Shown piece after piece: positions 1 through 11,674 of a stretch of DNA of 64,000 bases. The notes under the pieces are model-generated. The model was not told the origin of the DNA. It worked only from the letters and a program-made list of their open reading frames with translations, and searched no databases. This stretch comes from Clostridium bornimense (GTDB taxonomy: Bacteria; Bacillota; Clostridia; Clostridiales; Clostridiaceae): assembly GCF_018917145.1 (NCBI RefSeq), contig NZ_JAHLOD010000010.1:1-64000 (forward strand), in the 5' to 3' direction. The position numbers and the translations under genes are program-made. Position 1 is the first letter of the stretch. Each line of letters begins with the position of its first letter.

Positions 1-195
<195 letters not shown>

Positions 196-280
196 AAAGT
201 TTGATTTACTAGCTTAGTACTAGTTTGCTGACTTCATATATATGAGTCAATTAAAAGAATTAACTGGTTATATGTTTCTT

Positions 281-301
281 CTGTTCAATTTTCAAAGATC
301 A
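281..301 (-). promoter_or_regulatory. boxA-like rRNA antitermination element in the 16S leader
   Basis: On the minus strand the sequence TGATCTTTGAAAATTGAACA lies between the rRNA promoter and the 16S gene. It resembles the TGCTCTTTGAAAA boxA element that recruits NusB/S10 in bacterial rRNA leaders. The role is assigned by similarity and position only. Confidence 0.55.
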
Positions 302-304
302 TTT

Positions 305-319
305 GTCGCTTCAGGCGAC
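305..319 (-). repeat. Small hairpin at the start of the rRNA leader
   Basis: GTCGC and GCGAC form a perfect 5-bp inverted repeat immediately downstream of the -10 element, so it would be at the very 5' end of the rRNA precursor. A second GTCGC/GCGAC hairpin lies upstream of the promoter at 392-403. Confidence 0.6.
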
Positions 320-325
320 TTCTTT

Positions 326-354
326 ATAATATCACTTCCGACCATTCTTGTCAA
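326..354 (-). promoter_or_regulatory. Strong sigma-A promoter of the rRNA operon
   Basis: On the minus strand TTGACA (354-349) and TATTAT (331-326) are separated by exactly 17 nt, with an A/T-rich tract directly upstream (about 355-390) that could serve as an UP element. Transcription would begin near 319 and run into the 16S gene. Confidence 0.85.
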
Positions 355-419
355 CAACTTTTTTTATTTTTCTTAGTTGTTTTTTTTACTGGTCGCTTGC
401 GACAATGACTATTATATAT

Positions 420-684
420 AATTTAATATAAAATTATTCTCATATATACACAGTTATAGATGTTTATCCTCCTTATACTACGTTTTTCTTTCTTTTTCTT
501 ATGCATCTTGTCATTGATACACCAGAATAAGTTGTCATATGTTTTCATCTATATATTGGGTTATATTGCAACAACTGTGTTGTTATTCTTTTGTTTTGCC
601 TCAACTTTGATGTTCTTATATTCTATTAATATCAACAAAATCATCTCATTAACAAATAAAACTCATTATTTATATACACTAATT
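420..684. other. Gene-poor spacer between the rRNA promoter and the gyrA terminator
   Basis: This stretch is AT-rich. A 101-codon reading frame on the plus strand is mostly Phe, Leu, Ile and Ser, has no ribosome binding site and runs through the gyrA terminator, so I do not consider it a gene. Nothing else is visible. Confidence 0.6.
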
Positions 685-729
685 TTAAAAAAGCTGCTGT
701 ATCTTTTATCAAAATACAGCAGCTTTTTT
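685..729 (-). terminator. Rho-independent terminator of the dnaA-gyrA block
   Basis: AAGCTGCTGTAT (691-702) and ATACAGCAGCTT (714-725) form a perfect 12-bp stem with an 11-nt loop. It is flanked by A and T runs on both sides, so it could act in either direction. It lies just after the gyrA stop. Confidence 0.9.
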
Positions 730-738
730 TACTTTATA

Positions 739-3228
739 TTAATTTTCTTCTTTATCTTCTTTTGAAGTTACTTCTTCATCAATCTTTAATTGCTCTAACT
801 CTTCTTTATCTTCTGATATTATTTTTGCTATAGCAATTACTGTAACCTCTTCTTCAGTTTTCATTAACTTAACACCCATAGTGCTTCTTCCAGTAACAGA
901 TATATCTGATGCATTTATTCTTATAGCTATATCCTTAGAGTTAATAAGCATAAGTTCATCATCATCACTTACCATCTTAGCTCCTACAACTTTTCCTGTC
1001 TTTTCGTTAGTCTTATAGGTTATGATACCCATACCACCTCTATATTGAACCTTATATTCATCTACATTAGTTCTTTTTCCTAGTCCATTTTCACTAACTA
1101 CTAACACTTTAAGTTCAGGATCTACTACTTCCATAGCAACTACAGTATCATTTTCTCTTAATGATATACCTTTAACACCAGATGCCATTCTTCCCATTTC
1201 TCTTACATCAGTTTCTTTAAATCTTATAGAATATCCTTCTGATGTAAACATCATTATATCATCATTACCACTAGTAAGTTTTACTGATATAAGTTCATCT
1301 TCTTCTCTTAAAGTTATAGCATTTAATCCGCTCTTTCTTATATTCTTGAAGTTATCTAATGATGTTCTCTTAACTATTCCGTTTTTAGTTCCCATCACTA
1401 AATAATCATCTGGATTAAATTCTTTCATACAAATTACAGCTTCAACTTTTTCATCTGGTCTAAGCATTAATATATTTATAATATTAGTTCCCTTAGATGT
1501 TCTTGAACCTTCAGGTATTTCATATCCCTTTAACTTATAAGCTCTACCATGGTTAGTAAAGAATACTATATGATTATGAGTAGATGTAACAAATAAGTTT
1601 TCTATAATATCATCTTCCTTAGTTGTTCCAGCTACTATTCCTCTGCCCCCTCTTTTCTGAGCAGTATATGCATCTTCTGGTATTCTCTTAATGTAACCAT
1701 CTCTTGTTAAAGTAACAACAACATTTTGTTCTTGAATTAAGTCTTCTATGTTAATATCGTCTGATGATTGTTCAATACTTGTTCTTCTTTCATCACCATA
1801 CTTTAACTTAATTTCAGTAAGCTCGTCTTTAATAATATTTAATATTAATTCTTCTGAACTTAATATTTCTCTTAACTTAGCTATTAATTCTCTTAATTCA
1901 TTTAATTCATTTTCAATCTTTTGTCTTTCTAAGCCAGTTAAAGCTCTTAATCTCATTTCTACAATTGCTGATGATTGAGCTTCACTTAAATTAAACTTAT
2001 CTTGAAGTTTTTCTCTTGCCTCAGCTGTGTTTTTGCTGCCTCTTATTATACTTATAACTTCATCAATATGATCAAGGGCAATTTTTAATCCTTCTAAGAT
2101 ATGTTCTCTTGTTTCAGCTTTCTTTAATTCAAATATAGTTCTTCTTCTTATAACTTCCTTTTGGAAATCAACATAATGACCTAATATTTGCTTTAAGTTC
2201 AACACCTTTGGTTCATTATTAACTAATGCTAACATAATTATTCCAAAAGTATCTTGCATCTTAGTATGTTTATAAAGTTGATTTAATATTATGTTTGGAT
2301 TAGCATCTCTCTTAAGCTCTATAACTATTCTCATACCTTCTCTATCTGATTCATCTCTAAGATCAGATATGCCAACAATTCTTTTATCCTTAACAAGATC
2401 AGCTATATTTTCAATAAGTTTAGCCTTATTAACTTGATATGGTATCTCTGTAACTACAATTCTGTGTCTTCCGTTTTCTTCTTCTATTTCTGCTCTAGAT
2501 CTTACTATTATCTTACCTCTACCTGTTTCATAAGCCTCTCTTATACCTCTCATCCCCATTATTATACCTGCTGTTGGGAAATCAGGTCCTTTTATGTGAA
2601 GCATTAATTCTGCTATTGTGCATTCAGGATTATCTATAAAATAATTAATTCCATCTATTACTTCAACTAGATTGTGAGGTGGAATATTTGTAGCCATACC
2701 AACGGCTATCCCTGCAGATCCATTTACTAATAGATTAGGGAATCTTGAAGGTAAAACTATTGGTTCTTTCTCAGTTCCATCAAAGTTTTCTCCAAAATCT
2801 ATTGTGTCTTTATTTATATCTCTTATCATTTCTACAGCAATCTTAGCCATTCTAGCTTCTGTATATCTCATCGCTGCAGCACTATCACCATCTACAGATC
2901 CAAAGTTACCATGACCATCTACTAATGTGTATCTAATAGAGAAATCTTGAGCCAGTCTAACTAAAGCATCATAAACTGATGAATCACCATGTGGATGATA
3001 CTTACCTAATACGTCTCCGACAATTCTAGCACATTTTCTATATCCCTTACTAGGATCAAGTCCTAGTTCATACATAGAGTATAATATTCTTCTATGTACA
3101 GGCTTTAACCCATCTCGAACGTCTGGAAGTGCACGACCAACTATAACGCTCATTGCATAGTCTATGTAGCACCTCTTCATCTCTGCACTTATATCAACAG
3201 GCAGAAACTTTCCTTCGTTGTTATTCAT
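739..3228 (-). CDS. gyrA: DNA gyrase subunit A
   Basis: GyrA is the breakage-reunion subunit of the GyrA2B2 complex that introduces negative supercoils. The 829-residue length fits the family. The catalytic tyrosine is Tyr122 ([11 protein letters not shown]). The quinolone pocket GDSSVYDA has Ser83 and Asp87, the usual sensitive-type residues. The GyrA box (QKRGGRG) lies near residue 524, ahead of the beta-pinwheel blades, and the C-terminus is an acidic tail. AGAGGTGA precedes the ATG. It is the last gene of the leftward block, 19 nt after gyrB, and ends just before a strong terminator. Confidence 0.99.
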   Translation of the reverse strand: MNNNEGKFLPVDISAEMKRCYIDYAMSVIVGRALPDVRDGLKPVHRRILYSMYELGLDPSKGYRKCARIVGDVLGKYHPHGDSSVYDALVRLAQDFSIRYTLVDGHGNFGSVDGDSAAAMRYTEARMAKIAVEMIRDINKDTIDFGENFDGTEKEPIVLPSRFPNLLVNGSAGIAVGMATNIPPHNLVEVIDGINYFIDNPECTIAELMLHIKGPDFPTAGIIMGMRGIREAYETGRGKIIVRSRAEIEEENGRHRIVVTEIPYQVNKAKLIENIADLVKDKRIVGISDLRDESDREGMRIVIELKRDANPNIILNQLYKHTKMQDTFGIIMLALVNNEPKVLNLKQILGHYVDFQKEVIRRRTIFELKKAETREHILEGLKIALDHIDEVISIIRGSKNTAEAREKLQDKFNLSEAQSSAIVEMRLRALTGLERQKIENELNELRELIAKLREILSSEELILNIIKDELTEIKLKYGDERRTSIEQSSDDINIEDLIQEQNVVVTLTRDGYIKRIPEDAYTAQKRGGRGIVAGTTKEDDIIENLFVTSTHNHIVFFTNHGRAYKLKGYEIPEGSRTSKGTNIINILMLRPDEKVEAVICMKEFNPDDYLVMGTKNGIVKRTSLDNFKNIRKSGLNAITLREEDELISVKLTSGNDDIMMFTSEGYSIRFKETDVREMGRMASGVKGISLRENDTVVAMEVVDPELKVLVVSENGLGKRTNVDEYKVQYRGGMGIITYKTNEKTGKVVGAKMVSDDDELMLINSKDIAIRINASDISVTGRSTMGVKLMKTEEEVTVIAIAKIISEDKEELEQLKIDEEVTSKEDKEEN

Positions 3229-3247
3229 CTGATCTCACCTCTCTAAT

Positions 3248-5460
<2,213 letters not shown>

Positions 5461-5471
5461 ACTTTTCCTCC

Positions 5472-6572
5472 TTATTCTTCTATAATTTTTTCAATACTTC
5501 CTTCTTTAACCATAAATAACTTAAAGTCATCTTTAAGGTAATTCCTTATAGTCTCCATTCCTGTACATGTAATTATAGTCTGAACATTTTTTAAAGAGTT
5601 TAATATAAAACTTTGTCTATTTATATCTAATTCTGATAAAACATCGTCTAGAAGTAGCACAGGATATTCACCAATAAATTCTTTAATTATTTCCAATGAA
5701 GCAAATTTTATAGTAAGTATTGCAGTACGTTGTTGTCCCTGTGATCCATAAACTCTAGTATCAACTCCATTTATGTCTATTAGAAAGTCATCTCTATGCG
5801 GTCCCTTAGATGTGATTCTTTTATTTATATCTCTATTTCTATTTTTAGAAATAAGCTCATATAAATCGCTTTCTAGACTGGAATAACTTTTAAGATCTGA
5901 AATATATCTAAAACTTATTTTTTCTTTATTCTTTGTTATGTCACTATGGATCTTCTCTCCATACTGTTGTAACTTTTGTAAATACAAAATTCTTTGTTTT
6001 ACTATCATTGACCCAAGTTTTGCTAATTGTCTATCATAGATTTCTAATATTTCTTCTAGGTTCTCATTGTATGTTTTTAAAACAGTATTTCTCTCACTTA
6101 AAACCTTATTGTAACTAACTAAAGTCGTATAATACTTAGGTTTAAGTTTGCTTAATTCGATGTCTAAAAACTTTCTTCTAAAAGATGCAGATTCTTTTAC
6201 AACCTTTAAGTCTTCTGGTGAAAAAATAACCGCATTGAACACTCCAATTAGCTCTGAAATCTTTCTAAGCCTAATAGAGTTTATTGTAATTGATTTTTTT
6301 CCCTCTCTAGAAAACTTTATATCTATCTTTTTATCCAAACGTTCTCTGGCAACATCCAATACTATTTCTCCATAGCCCTCATTCCACTTTATAAGTTCTT
6401 TATCCTTAGATGTCCTATGAGAGCGTCCCAAAGAACAATAATATATACTCTCTAGTATATTAGTCTTACCTTGAGCATTATCTCCAGTAAAAACATTAAC
6501 ATTTTTACTTAGGCTTATACTTAAGTCTGAGTAATTTCTATAATTCTTTATGGCTAATTTCTTTATATACAT
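5472..6572 (-). CDS. recF: DNA replication and repair protein RecF
   Basis: RecF is an SMC-like ATPase that helps load RecA at gaps during recombinational repair. The 366 residues include Walker A GDNAQGKT (30-37), a long helical middle region, the ABC signature YGSQGQQR and Walker B VLLLDDVLSELD near the C-terminus. AAGGTGG precedes the ATG. It is the standard gene between yaaA and remB/gyrB in the origin region, and its length is normal. Confidence 0.97.
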   Translation of the reverse strand: MYIKKLAIKNYRNYSDLSISLSKNVNVFTGDNAQGKTNILESIYYCSLGRSHRTSKDKELIKWNEGYGEIVLDVARERLDKKIDIKFSREGKKSITINSIRLRKISELIGVFNAVIFSPEDLKVVKESASFRRKFLDIELSKLKPKYYTTLVSYNKVLSERNTVLKTYNENLEEILEIYDRQLAKLGSMIVKQRILYLQKLQQYGEKIHSDITKNKEKISFRYISDLKSYSSLESDLYELISKNRNRDINKRITSKGPHRDDFLIDINGVDTRVYGSQGQQRTAILTIKFASLEIIKEFIGEYPVLLLDDVLSELDINRQSFILNSLKNVQTIITCTGMETIRNYLKDDFKLFMVKEGSIEKIIEE

Positions 6573-6615
6573 AAATCCACCTTATATTATATCACAAACT
6601 GTCAATGAATGCTTA

Positions 6616-6822
6616 TTAAACTATTTTGAAGGTTTCCCCATTAAATTCTACAACATCATCCTTATAAAGCTTTTTACCCCTTCTTGTTTCCACTTCACCG
6701 TTAACATATACTTGCCCTTCTTGAATGTAAAACTTTGCTTCTGTTCCAAGAGATGCTACTCCAGCAAACTTTAAAAAGGAATCTAATTTAATAAATTCTG
6801 TCGTTATCTTAATTTCTTCCAC
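6616..6822 (-). CDS. yaaA: S4-domain RNA-binding protein YaaA
   Basis: This 68-residue protein is almost entirely an S4 RNA-binding fold: EEIKITTEFIKLDSFLKF, GEAKFYIQEG, VNGEVETRRGKK, GDVVEF-like end. YaaA proteins are about 70 residues, always between dnaN and recF, and linked to ribosome assembly. I chose the GTG at 6822 rather than the upstream ATG at 6888. It gives the family length, AGAGTGA lies just before it, and the longer version would run through a stable hairpin at 6857-6880. Confidence 0.85.
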   Translation of the reverse strand: MEEIKITTEFIKLDSFLKFAGVASLGTEAKFYIQEGQVYVNGEVETRRGKKLYKDDVVEFNGETFKIV

Positions 6823-6856
6823 AATATCACTCTTTTCTATTTTTCTAAATAATAAT

Positions 6857-6880
6857 CCAATTTGCCCATAGACAAATTGG
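6857..6880 (-). repeat. Inverted repeat between dnaN and yaaA
   Basis: CCAATTTG and CAAATTGG form a perfect 8-bp stem with an 8-nt loop. On the minus strand it is followed by ATTATTATTT, not a clean U-run, so it is a weak terminator at best. It may instead stabilise the dnaN 3' end or tune yaaA translation. Confidence 0.5.
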
Positions 6881-6917
6881 AAAATCATTTATTCACTTCT
6901 TTGTATACTTATTCACC

Positions 6918-8018
6918 TTATCTTGTTGATACTCTTACAGGTAAAACAAGATAAGTACAGTTATCTTTTTCTATATTTTTAATTACACATGGAGAAACAG
7001 CTGATGTAAATTCCATATATATTTTTTCTTCATCCATTATCTTTAATATGTCAATTAAATATTTAGAGTTAAATGCAATTTGCATTCCATCACCTTGCAA
7101 ATTTATATTAACTTCTTCACGAACATTTCCCAATTGAGAATTAGAAGTTATAACAATTGTGTCGTCTTCTATATCAAATTTTACTAAGTTAGTATTTCCT
7201 TCTTTTCCAACTAGTGAAGCTCTTTCTATAGAATTTAAAAGAATATTTTTATCCACAATTACTGTTGATTTATGTTCTTCTGGAATTATAGAGTTATATT
7301 TTATAAATTCTCCTTCAAGTAATCTAGATATTATTCTTGTCTCATTTATAGTAAATAATACATGATTTTCATTAAATGTTAGTGTTACATTATCATCTTC
7401 TCCTAATATTTTAACAACTTCATTTAATGTTTTACCTGGTATTACTGCTGTTACTTCTTCATCAAATTCAATACTTTCTTTCTTTAAAGCCAATCTATAT
7501 CCATCTAATGAAACTAAGTTTAAAGTTCTATCTTTTGATTCCATTAGAACTCCTGTTAAGATTGGTCTAGTTTCATCTTGTGCAACTGCAAATATAGTAC
7601 CTTTTATCATATTTTTTAAACATTTTTGAGATATGTTTAATTGTTTATTTCCTTCTACTGATGGTAAAGATGGATAATCCTCAGCATCCATATGTATTAA
7701 GTTAAATTTAGATTTTTCACATTTTATTTCTATAGAACTTTCAGAAATAGATGATACTTCTACGTCTGCATTAGGTAACTTTCTTATAATTTCCCCAAAT
7801 AATCTAGCATCAACAACTATAGAGCCTTCTTCTATAATGGCTGCTTTAACTTTAGTTTCTATACTCAAATCAATATCTGATCCAGTTATTATAAGAGTAT
7901 TATTTTTTGCATTAATTAAAATACCTCCAAGTATAGGCATAGTTGATTTTCCTGTTACTGCTTTTTGCGCTATTGAAATTCCTTCTACAAGGGCATTTTT
8001 TTCACATATAAATTTCAT
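6918..8018 (-). CDS. dnaN: DNA polymerase III beta sliding clamp
   Basis: DnaN forms the ring that tethers DNA polymerase III and binds partners through clamp motifs. The 366 residues have the three-fold clamp repeat and the usual C-terminus with LVLPVRVSTR (consensus LPxR-like end). I place the start at 8018 (MKFICEKN), directly after AAAGGAGG. A longer frame to 8042 would begin inside a DnaA box and lacks a ribosome site. It follows dnaA across a 260-bp spacer that contains part of the origin. Confidence 0.97.
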   Translation of the reverse strand: MKFICEKNALVEGISIAQKAVTGKSTMPILGGILINAKNNTLIITGSDIDLSIETKVKAAIIEEGSIVVDARLFGEIIRKLPNADVEVSSISESSIEIKCEKSKFNLIHMDAEDYPSLPSVEGNKQLNISQKCLKNMIKGTIFAVAQDETRPILTGVLMESKDRTLNLVSLDGYRLALKKESIEFDEEVTAVIPGKTLNEVVKILGEDDNVTLTFNENHVLFTINETRIISRLLEGEFIKYNSIIPEEHKSTVIVDKNILLNSIERASLVGKEGNTNLVKFDIEDDTIVITSNSQLGNVREEVNINLQGDGMQIAFNSKYLIDILKIMDEEKIYMEFTSAVSPCVIKNIEKDNCTYLVLPVRVSTR

Positions 8019-8032
8019 TAAGATACCTCCTT

Positions 8033-8281
8033 TTATCCACAACGATATTTATCTATTTATTAAATAAAAGTATATATAAATAATAATAGTAGTAGTAGTA
8101 GGGGCTGTGGATATGTTGATAAAACCCCAGAGATACTGTAAATACTACTATTGGGCATAAAATAACTGTGGATAAGTATGTGATTAACTTAGACGTTTTA
8201 TCCACAGAATTCAGTATAACATTATTTTTTATATTTTATCCACAACTAATTCACAAGTTATTATAAACAGGTTGTGGATTA
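8033..8281. other. oriC: oriC, dnaA-dnaN part: seven DnaA boxes and DnaA-trio unwinding element
   Basis: DnaA boxes matching TTATCCACA occur at 8033-8041 (+), 8167-8175 (-), 8198-8206 (+) and 8236-8244 (+). One-mismatch boxes occur at 8106-8114 (-), 8114-8122 (-) and 8273-8281 (-). The 8042-8100 segment is almost pure A/T. The sequence (TAA)2(TAG)5 at 8081-8101 abuts GGGC and two adjacent boxes, the arrangement known for the Bacillus basal unwinding site. I infer that strand opening occurs here. Confidence 0.85.
8081..8101 (+). promoter_or_regulatory. DnaA-trio array (basal unwinding element)
   Basis: Seven consecutive trinucleotides, TAA twice and then TAG five times, read 3' to 5' as AAT/GAT repeats starting next to a G/C patch and the DnaA boxes at 8106-8122. 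This fits the published DnaA-trio rule that DnaA spreads from double-stranded boxes onto single-stranded 3'-[G/A]AT-5' repeats. The match is by sequence pattern. Confidence 0.8.
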
Positions 8282-9628
8282 TTTTTTATTTAATTTTTTA
8301 GATAAAGATTCTATGTCACTTTTTAATAGTGGATCTTTATCTTTATTTAAAGCATCAGAGATTTTTTCATATGCATGAATTACGGTTGTATGATCTCTAC
8401 CACCAAATTCTTCACCTATTTTAGGTAAGGAATTATCAGTATTTTTTCTACAAAGATACATAGCTATTTGTCTAGGATAAGTAATACTTTTTGTACGACG
8501 AGCAGACTTTAAATCATCTACAGTGACATTAAAGTAGTTAGCTACTATTTCTTGAATATATTCAATAGTTATAGCTTTTGAACTTTTATTAGCTATGATA
8601 TCTCTTAAGGCTAATAAAGCTAAATCTACGGATATTTCTTTATTAGTAAGAGATGAAAATGCAACTATTCTAATAAGAGCACCTTCTAATTCTCTAATAT
8701 TTGATTTTATAGTATTTGCGATATATCCTAATACGTCATTAGGGATATCTAAATTTTCTTCATCAGCTTTTTTCTTCAATATAGCTATTCTAGTTTCAAA
8801 ATCAGGTGGTTGAATATCAGCTATAAGTCCCCATTCAAATCTTGATCTTAAACGATCTTCAAGTGTTGGAATTTCCTTAGGGGGTCTGTCTGAAGATAAA
8901 ATGATTTGTTTATTTGCATCATGTAGTGCATTAAAAGTATGGAAGAATTCTTCTTGTGTTCGTTCTTTTCCAGCAATAAATTGAATATCATCTATTAGTA
9001 ATACATCTACATTTCTATATTTGCTTCTAAATTCTTCATTGGTATCATCTTTAATAGAATTAATAAGTTCGTTAGTAAACTTTTCAGAAGAAATGTAAGC
9101 TACTCTAGCTTTTGGATTTTTATTTAAGATGTAGTGACCAATAGCATGCATTAAGTGAGTTTTTCCAAGACCAACTCCTCCATATATAAATAGAGGATTA
9201 TATGCTTTAGCTGGAGATTCAGAAACAGCAAGAGAAGCAGCATGAGCAAATCTATTACTATTTCCTATTACAAAAGAATCAAATGTATATTTTGGATTCA
9301 AAACTGCTTGCATGCCATCAGAAGGTGAAGACATTACAATATTTTGTTTAGGAGCTTCAGATTTAGTTATTGCTTCTTCGTCACCAATAAGAAAATCAAT
9401 TTTATATTCCTTATTAGTAGCGACCTTAATTGCATTAATAAGTAAATCCTTATACCTTCCTTCTAAAATTTCACGAGTGAAATCATTAGGTACACTTAAT
9501 TTTATAGTATCCCCTGTAATTTCTATAGGACAAATACTCTTTATCCAAGTATTAAAGCTAACTTCAGTAAGCTCGTTTTGCATAATTTCTAACGTTTTAG
9601 CCCACAAATCATCTAATTGGACTTTCAT
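8279..9628 (-). CDS. dnaA: Chromosomal replication initiator protein DnaA
   Basis: DnaA is an AAA+ ATPase that binds DnaA boxes, opens oriC and loads the helicase. The 449 residues contain domain I (about 1-85), a short linker, Walker A GGVGLGKT (150-157), Walker [10 protein letters not shown], and domain IV with the [15 protein letters not shown] signature near the C-terminus that reads the DnaA box. GGAGG lies 8 nt before the ATG. DnaA boxes lie on both sides of the gene, and a TATAAT-like element at 9690-9685 is flanked by boxes, which suggests autoregulation. Confidence 0.99.
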   Translation of the reverse strand: MKVQLDDLWAKTLEIMQNELTEVSFNTWIKSICPIEITGDTIKLSVPNDFTREILEGRYKDLLINAIKVATNKEYKIDFLIGDEEAITKSEAPKQNIVMSSPSDGMQAVLNPKYTFDSFVIGNSNRFAHAASLAVSESPAKAYNPLFIYGGVGLGKTHLMHAIGHYILNKNPKARVAYISSEKFTNELINSIKDDTNEEFRSKYRNVDVLLIDDIQFIAGKERTQEEFFHTFNALHDANKQIILSSDRPPKEIPTLEDRLRSRFEWGLIADIQPPDFETRIAILKKKADEENLDIPNDVLGYIANTIKSNIRELEGALIRIVAFSSLTNKEISVDLALLALRDIIANKSSKAITIEYIQEIVANYFNVTVDDLKSARRTKSITYPRQIAMYLCRKNTDNSLPKIGEEFGGRDHTTVIHAYEKISDALNKDKDPLLKSDIESLSKKLNKK

Positions 9629-9660
9629 TGTAATATCCTCCAGTCTAATTTAATAAAAAA

Positions 9661-10004
9661 TTATCAACAAATTTATCCACAGAAATTATAGAGTCAAAAA
9701 AAACTGTGAATAAATTTTTTATAGTTATCCACAATAGTAATAAATTGTGGATAAAAATTTTATAATAAAAGTTATTAACAGTATAAATAAAAAAGTTATA
9801 CACAAGTAAAATATAAAGAATTATGCTGAATTATTGAATTAAAATAAAAAAATCAACAAGTTATACACAGGGTTATCCACAAAATGTGTATAACTCAAAA
9901 TAATCCACAAGTTATCAACAATATATCTTAATAATATCAAAATAATAAGAGCTATTCAAGAAGTTATCCACAAAAAGAACAGCCTGGGGATAATTTTATT
10001 CACA
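9661..10004. other. oriC: oriC, dnaA-rpmH part: dense DnaA-box array
   Basis: Five perfect TTATCCACA boxes occur at 9673, 9725, 9746 (-), 9873 and 9964. At least nine one-mismatch boxes occur, for example at 9661, 9705 (-), 9796, 9861, 9885 (-), 9901, 9912, 9985 (-) and 9996. The intervening DNA is very A/T-rich and carries no open reading frame. The array upstream of dnaA together with the dnaA-dnaN spacer makes a bipartite Firmicutes origin. Confidence 0.93.
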
Positions 10005-10024
10005 ATGAATTAAAAAAACATAGA

Positions 10025-10053
10025 TTGACATAGCTCATTGACAACTATATAAT
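10025..10053 (+). promoter_or_regulatory. Sigma-A promoter of rpmH
   Basis: TTGACA (10025-10030) and TATAAT (10048-10053) are both consensus and separated by 17 nt, giving a start near 10060 and a leader of about 70 nt before rpmH. Confidence 0.9.
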
Positions 10054-10129
10054 TTAATAGTAAAACCATAAATACGTTTAGCTAGTAATTAACTTGCTAT
10101 CAAAATTCTATATAGAGGGGGTGTTGTGT

Positions 10130-10264
10130 ATGTTCATGACATATCAACCAAAAAAGAGACAAAGAAAGAAAGAACATGGATTCAGAAAAAGAATGAAATC
10201 ATCAACTGGAAGAAACGTTCTTAAGAGAAGAAGAGCAAAAGGTAGAAAGAGATTGACTGCATAG
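10130..10264 (+). CDS. rpmH: 50S ribosomal protein L34
   Basis: This 44-residue, extremely Arg/Lys-rich protein begins [18 protein letters not shown] and ends KGRKRLTA, diagnostic of bacterial L34, a component of the large subunit. The first ATG at 10130 is preferred because AGAGGGGG lies 7-8 nt upstream; a second ATG at 10136 is possible. It is the first gene rightward of oriC, ahead of rnpA, the universal arrangement. Confidence 0.97.
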   Translation: MFMTYQPKKRQRKKEHGFRKRMKSSTGRNVLKRRRAKGRKRLTA

Positions 10265-10289
10265 GCCGCGTTTTTTGTGGCCTTTTTCT
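10263..10289 (+). terminator. Terminator/attenuator between rpmH and rnpA
   Basis: AGGCCGC (10263-10269) pairs with GTGGCCT (10277-10283) with one G-U pair, followed by five T. The stem overlaps the rpmH stop codon. It probably makes rpmH mRNA more abundant than the rnpA-yidD-yidC-jag read-through. Confidence 0.75.
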
Positions 10290-10334
10290 CTAAGCAAATT
10301 GTAATAGAAGTATTTTTTAGAAAGAAGAAAGTCG

Positions 10335-10709
10335 ATGAAAGATGAAAAATTAAGACGTAATGTAGAATTTAGAATAGTATATAGAAGAGGGAAGTCTTTT
10401 TCTAATAATACATTAGTTTTATATACATATAAGAATAATAGACACCGTGATATTAACAAGGTTGGAATATCTGTTAGTAAAAAGGTAGGAAAAAGTGTTG
10501 TTAGAAGTAGAGTAAAACGATTAATTAGTGAAAGCTATAGACTAAATAAAGATAAATTTATATTAGGACATGATTTTGTAATTATTGCGAGAACTGGCTC
10601 GGATAGTAAGAATTATCACGAGATTGAGAAGTCATTGATAAGTTTGTTTAAGAAAGCTGGTTTAATTAATAGTGAAAAGGATATTAATAATAATAGTAAA
10701 ATTCTATAG
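10335..10709 (+). CDS. rnpA: Ribonuclease P protein component
   Basis: RnpA is the basic protein subunit of RNase P, which matures tRNA 5' ends. The 124 residues include the family motif [19 protein letters not shown] followed by VKR at about residues 46-67, with RSR in place of the more common RNR. The start at 10335 gives [13 protein letters not shown], the usual N-terminus; the ribosome site is only a purine-rich stretch. The 3' end overlaps yidD by 38 bp, so translation of the two is probably coupled. Confidence 0.95.
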   Translation: MKDEKLRRNVEFRIVYRRGKSFSNNTLVLYTYKNNRHRDINKVGISVSKKVGKSVVRSRVKRLISESYRLNKDKFILGHDFVIIARTGSDSKNYHEIEKSLISLFKKAGLINSEKDINNNSKIL

Positions 10710-10884
10710 AAAGTATTTATCTTCATTAAAAAGGCAACCTACATGTAGGTTTTATCCGACTTGCTCACAATATGCACTGGAAGCCTTAGAAAAATACGGT
10801 GCTATAAAAGGAACGATACTTACAATAAAGAGAATTTTAAGGTGCAATCCTTTTAATAAGGGAGGATATGATCCTTTAAAATAA
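10672..10884 (+). CDS. yidD: Membrane protein insertion efficiency factor YidD
   Basis: YidD is a small amphipathic protein that assists YidC-dependent membrane insertion. The 70 residues include the conserved [19 protein letters not shown] motif near residues 25-43 and a C-terminal [12 protein letters not shown]. The frame starts with GTG inside rnpA. No strong ribosome site is seen, so translational coupling is likely. Position between rnpA and yidC is standard. Confidence 0.95.
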   Translation: MKRILIIIVKFYRKYLSSLKRQPTCRFYPTCSQYALEALEKYGAIKGTILTIKRILRCNPFNKGGYDPLK

Positions 10885-10901
10885 GAAGTGGAGGGCTAAT
10901 A

Positions 10902-11654
10902 TTGCAAATATTATATGGTATATTAAATACAATATTTCTATTTTTTTATGATTTACTTAAGCCGTTTTTAGGGGAAAAAGGTATAACAACGGCCTTAACA
11001 ATAGTGTTATTTGTTATCGTTATTAAAATAATACTTATACCATTAAATACTAAGATGATAATAAATTCAATAAAAATGGGAAGGCTTACACCTAAAATAG
11101 AAAAGATAAAAGCTAAATATGCATCAAATCCTGAAAAGATGAATGCAGAAACTATGAAGTTGTATCAAAATGAAGGTATAAATCCAATGGCTGGATGTCT
11201 ACCAATGCTTATTCAATGGCCTATTTTAGCTGCTATGTTTTTCGTATTACAGCCACAAAATACACCATTGAAAGAATTATTAGATAGATCATTTTTATTT
11301 ATAAGTAACTTTGGTGCTACTCATAATGTTGTGCTAGCTGTTCTTGCTGGTGGTACATCATTTATACAAAGTTATATGACACAAAAGCAACAAGGAGCAT
11401 CAGCAGGAAGCCAAGGAAGAACAATGAATATAGTTATGTCTGGTATGATGTTTTATTTCGGATACATAACACCAGCAGCAGTTGCTTTATATTATGTTGT
11501 GTCTAACATATTCCAATGGATATTTATGAGTATAATTAGAAAAATAGTAATTAACAAAGAAGAAGCTATTGAAGCTGAAGCTGAAAATAATCAACCAAGT
11601 AAGCAAAAAGTTACAATAACTACTAAAAAAATAAAAAATAAACCTCAAAAATAA
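10902..11654 (+). CDS. yidC: Membrane protein insertase YidC/Oxa1
   Basis: YidC inserts and folds membrane proteins, alone or with SecYEG. The 250-residue protein has about five hydrophobic segments and a cytoplasmic loop rich in Lys and Pro, with the motif GCLPMLIQWPI near residue 100. A polar Lys-rich tail follows. The start is TTG at 10902, 8 nt after GGAGGG. In spore-formers this family also includes SpoIIIJ, needed in forespore development; no lipoprotein signal is visible, so the short clostridial form is likely. Confidence 0.95.
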   Translation: MQILYGILNTIFLFFYDLLKPFLGEKGITTALTIVLFVIVIKIILIPLNTKMIINSIKMGRLTPKIEKIKAKYASNPEKMNAETMKLYQNEGINPMAGCLPMLIQWPILAAMFFVLQPQNTPLKELLDRSFLFISNFGATHNVVLAVLAGGTSFIQSYMTQKQQGASAGSQGRTMNIVMSGMMFYFGYITPAAVALYYVVSNIFQWIFMSIIRKIVINKEEAIEAEAENNQPSKQKVTITTKKIKNKPQK

Positions 11655-11674
11655 GGGGAGGGGGAAGAATAAGT

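Noticed and set aside
460-765. A 101-codon rightward reading frame near the 16S promoter
   Set aside because: It is a Phe/Leu/Ile/Ser low-complexity product in an A/T-rich spacer, has no ribosome binding site, and its end runs through the gyrA terminator and coding region.
6823-6888. N-terminal extension of YaaA from ATG 6888
   Set aside because: It would add 22 residues absent from the family, runs through a hairpin and lacks a ribosome site; GTG 6822 is better.
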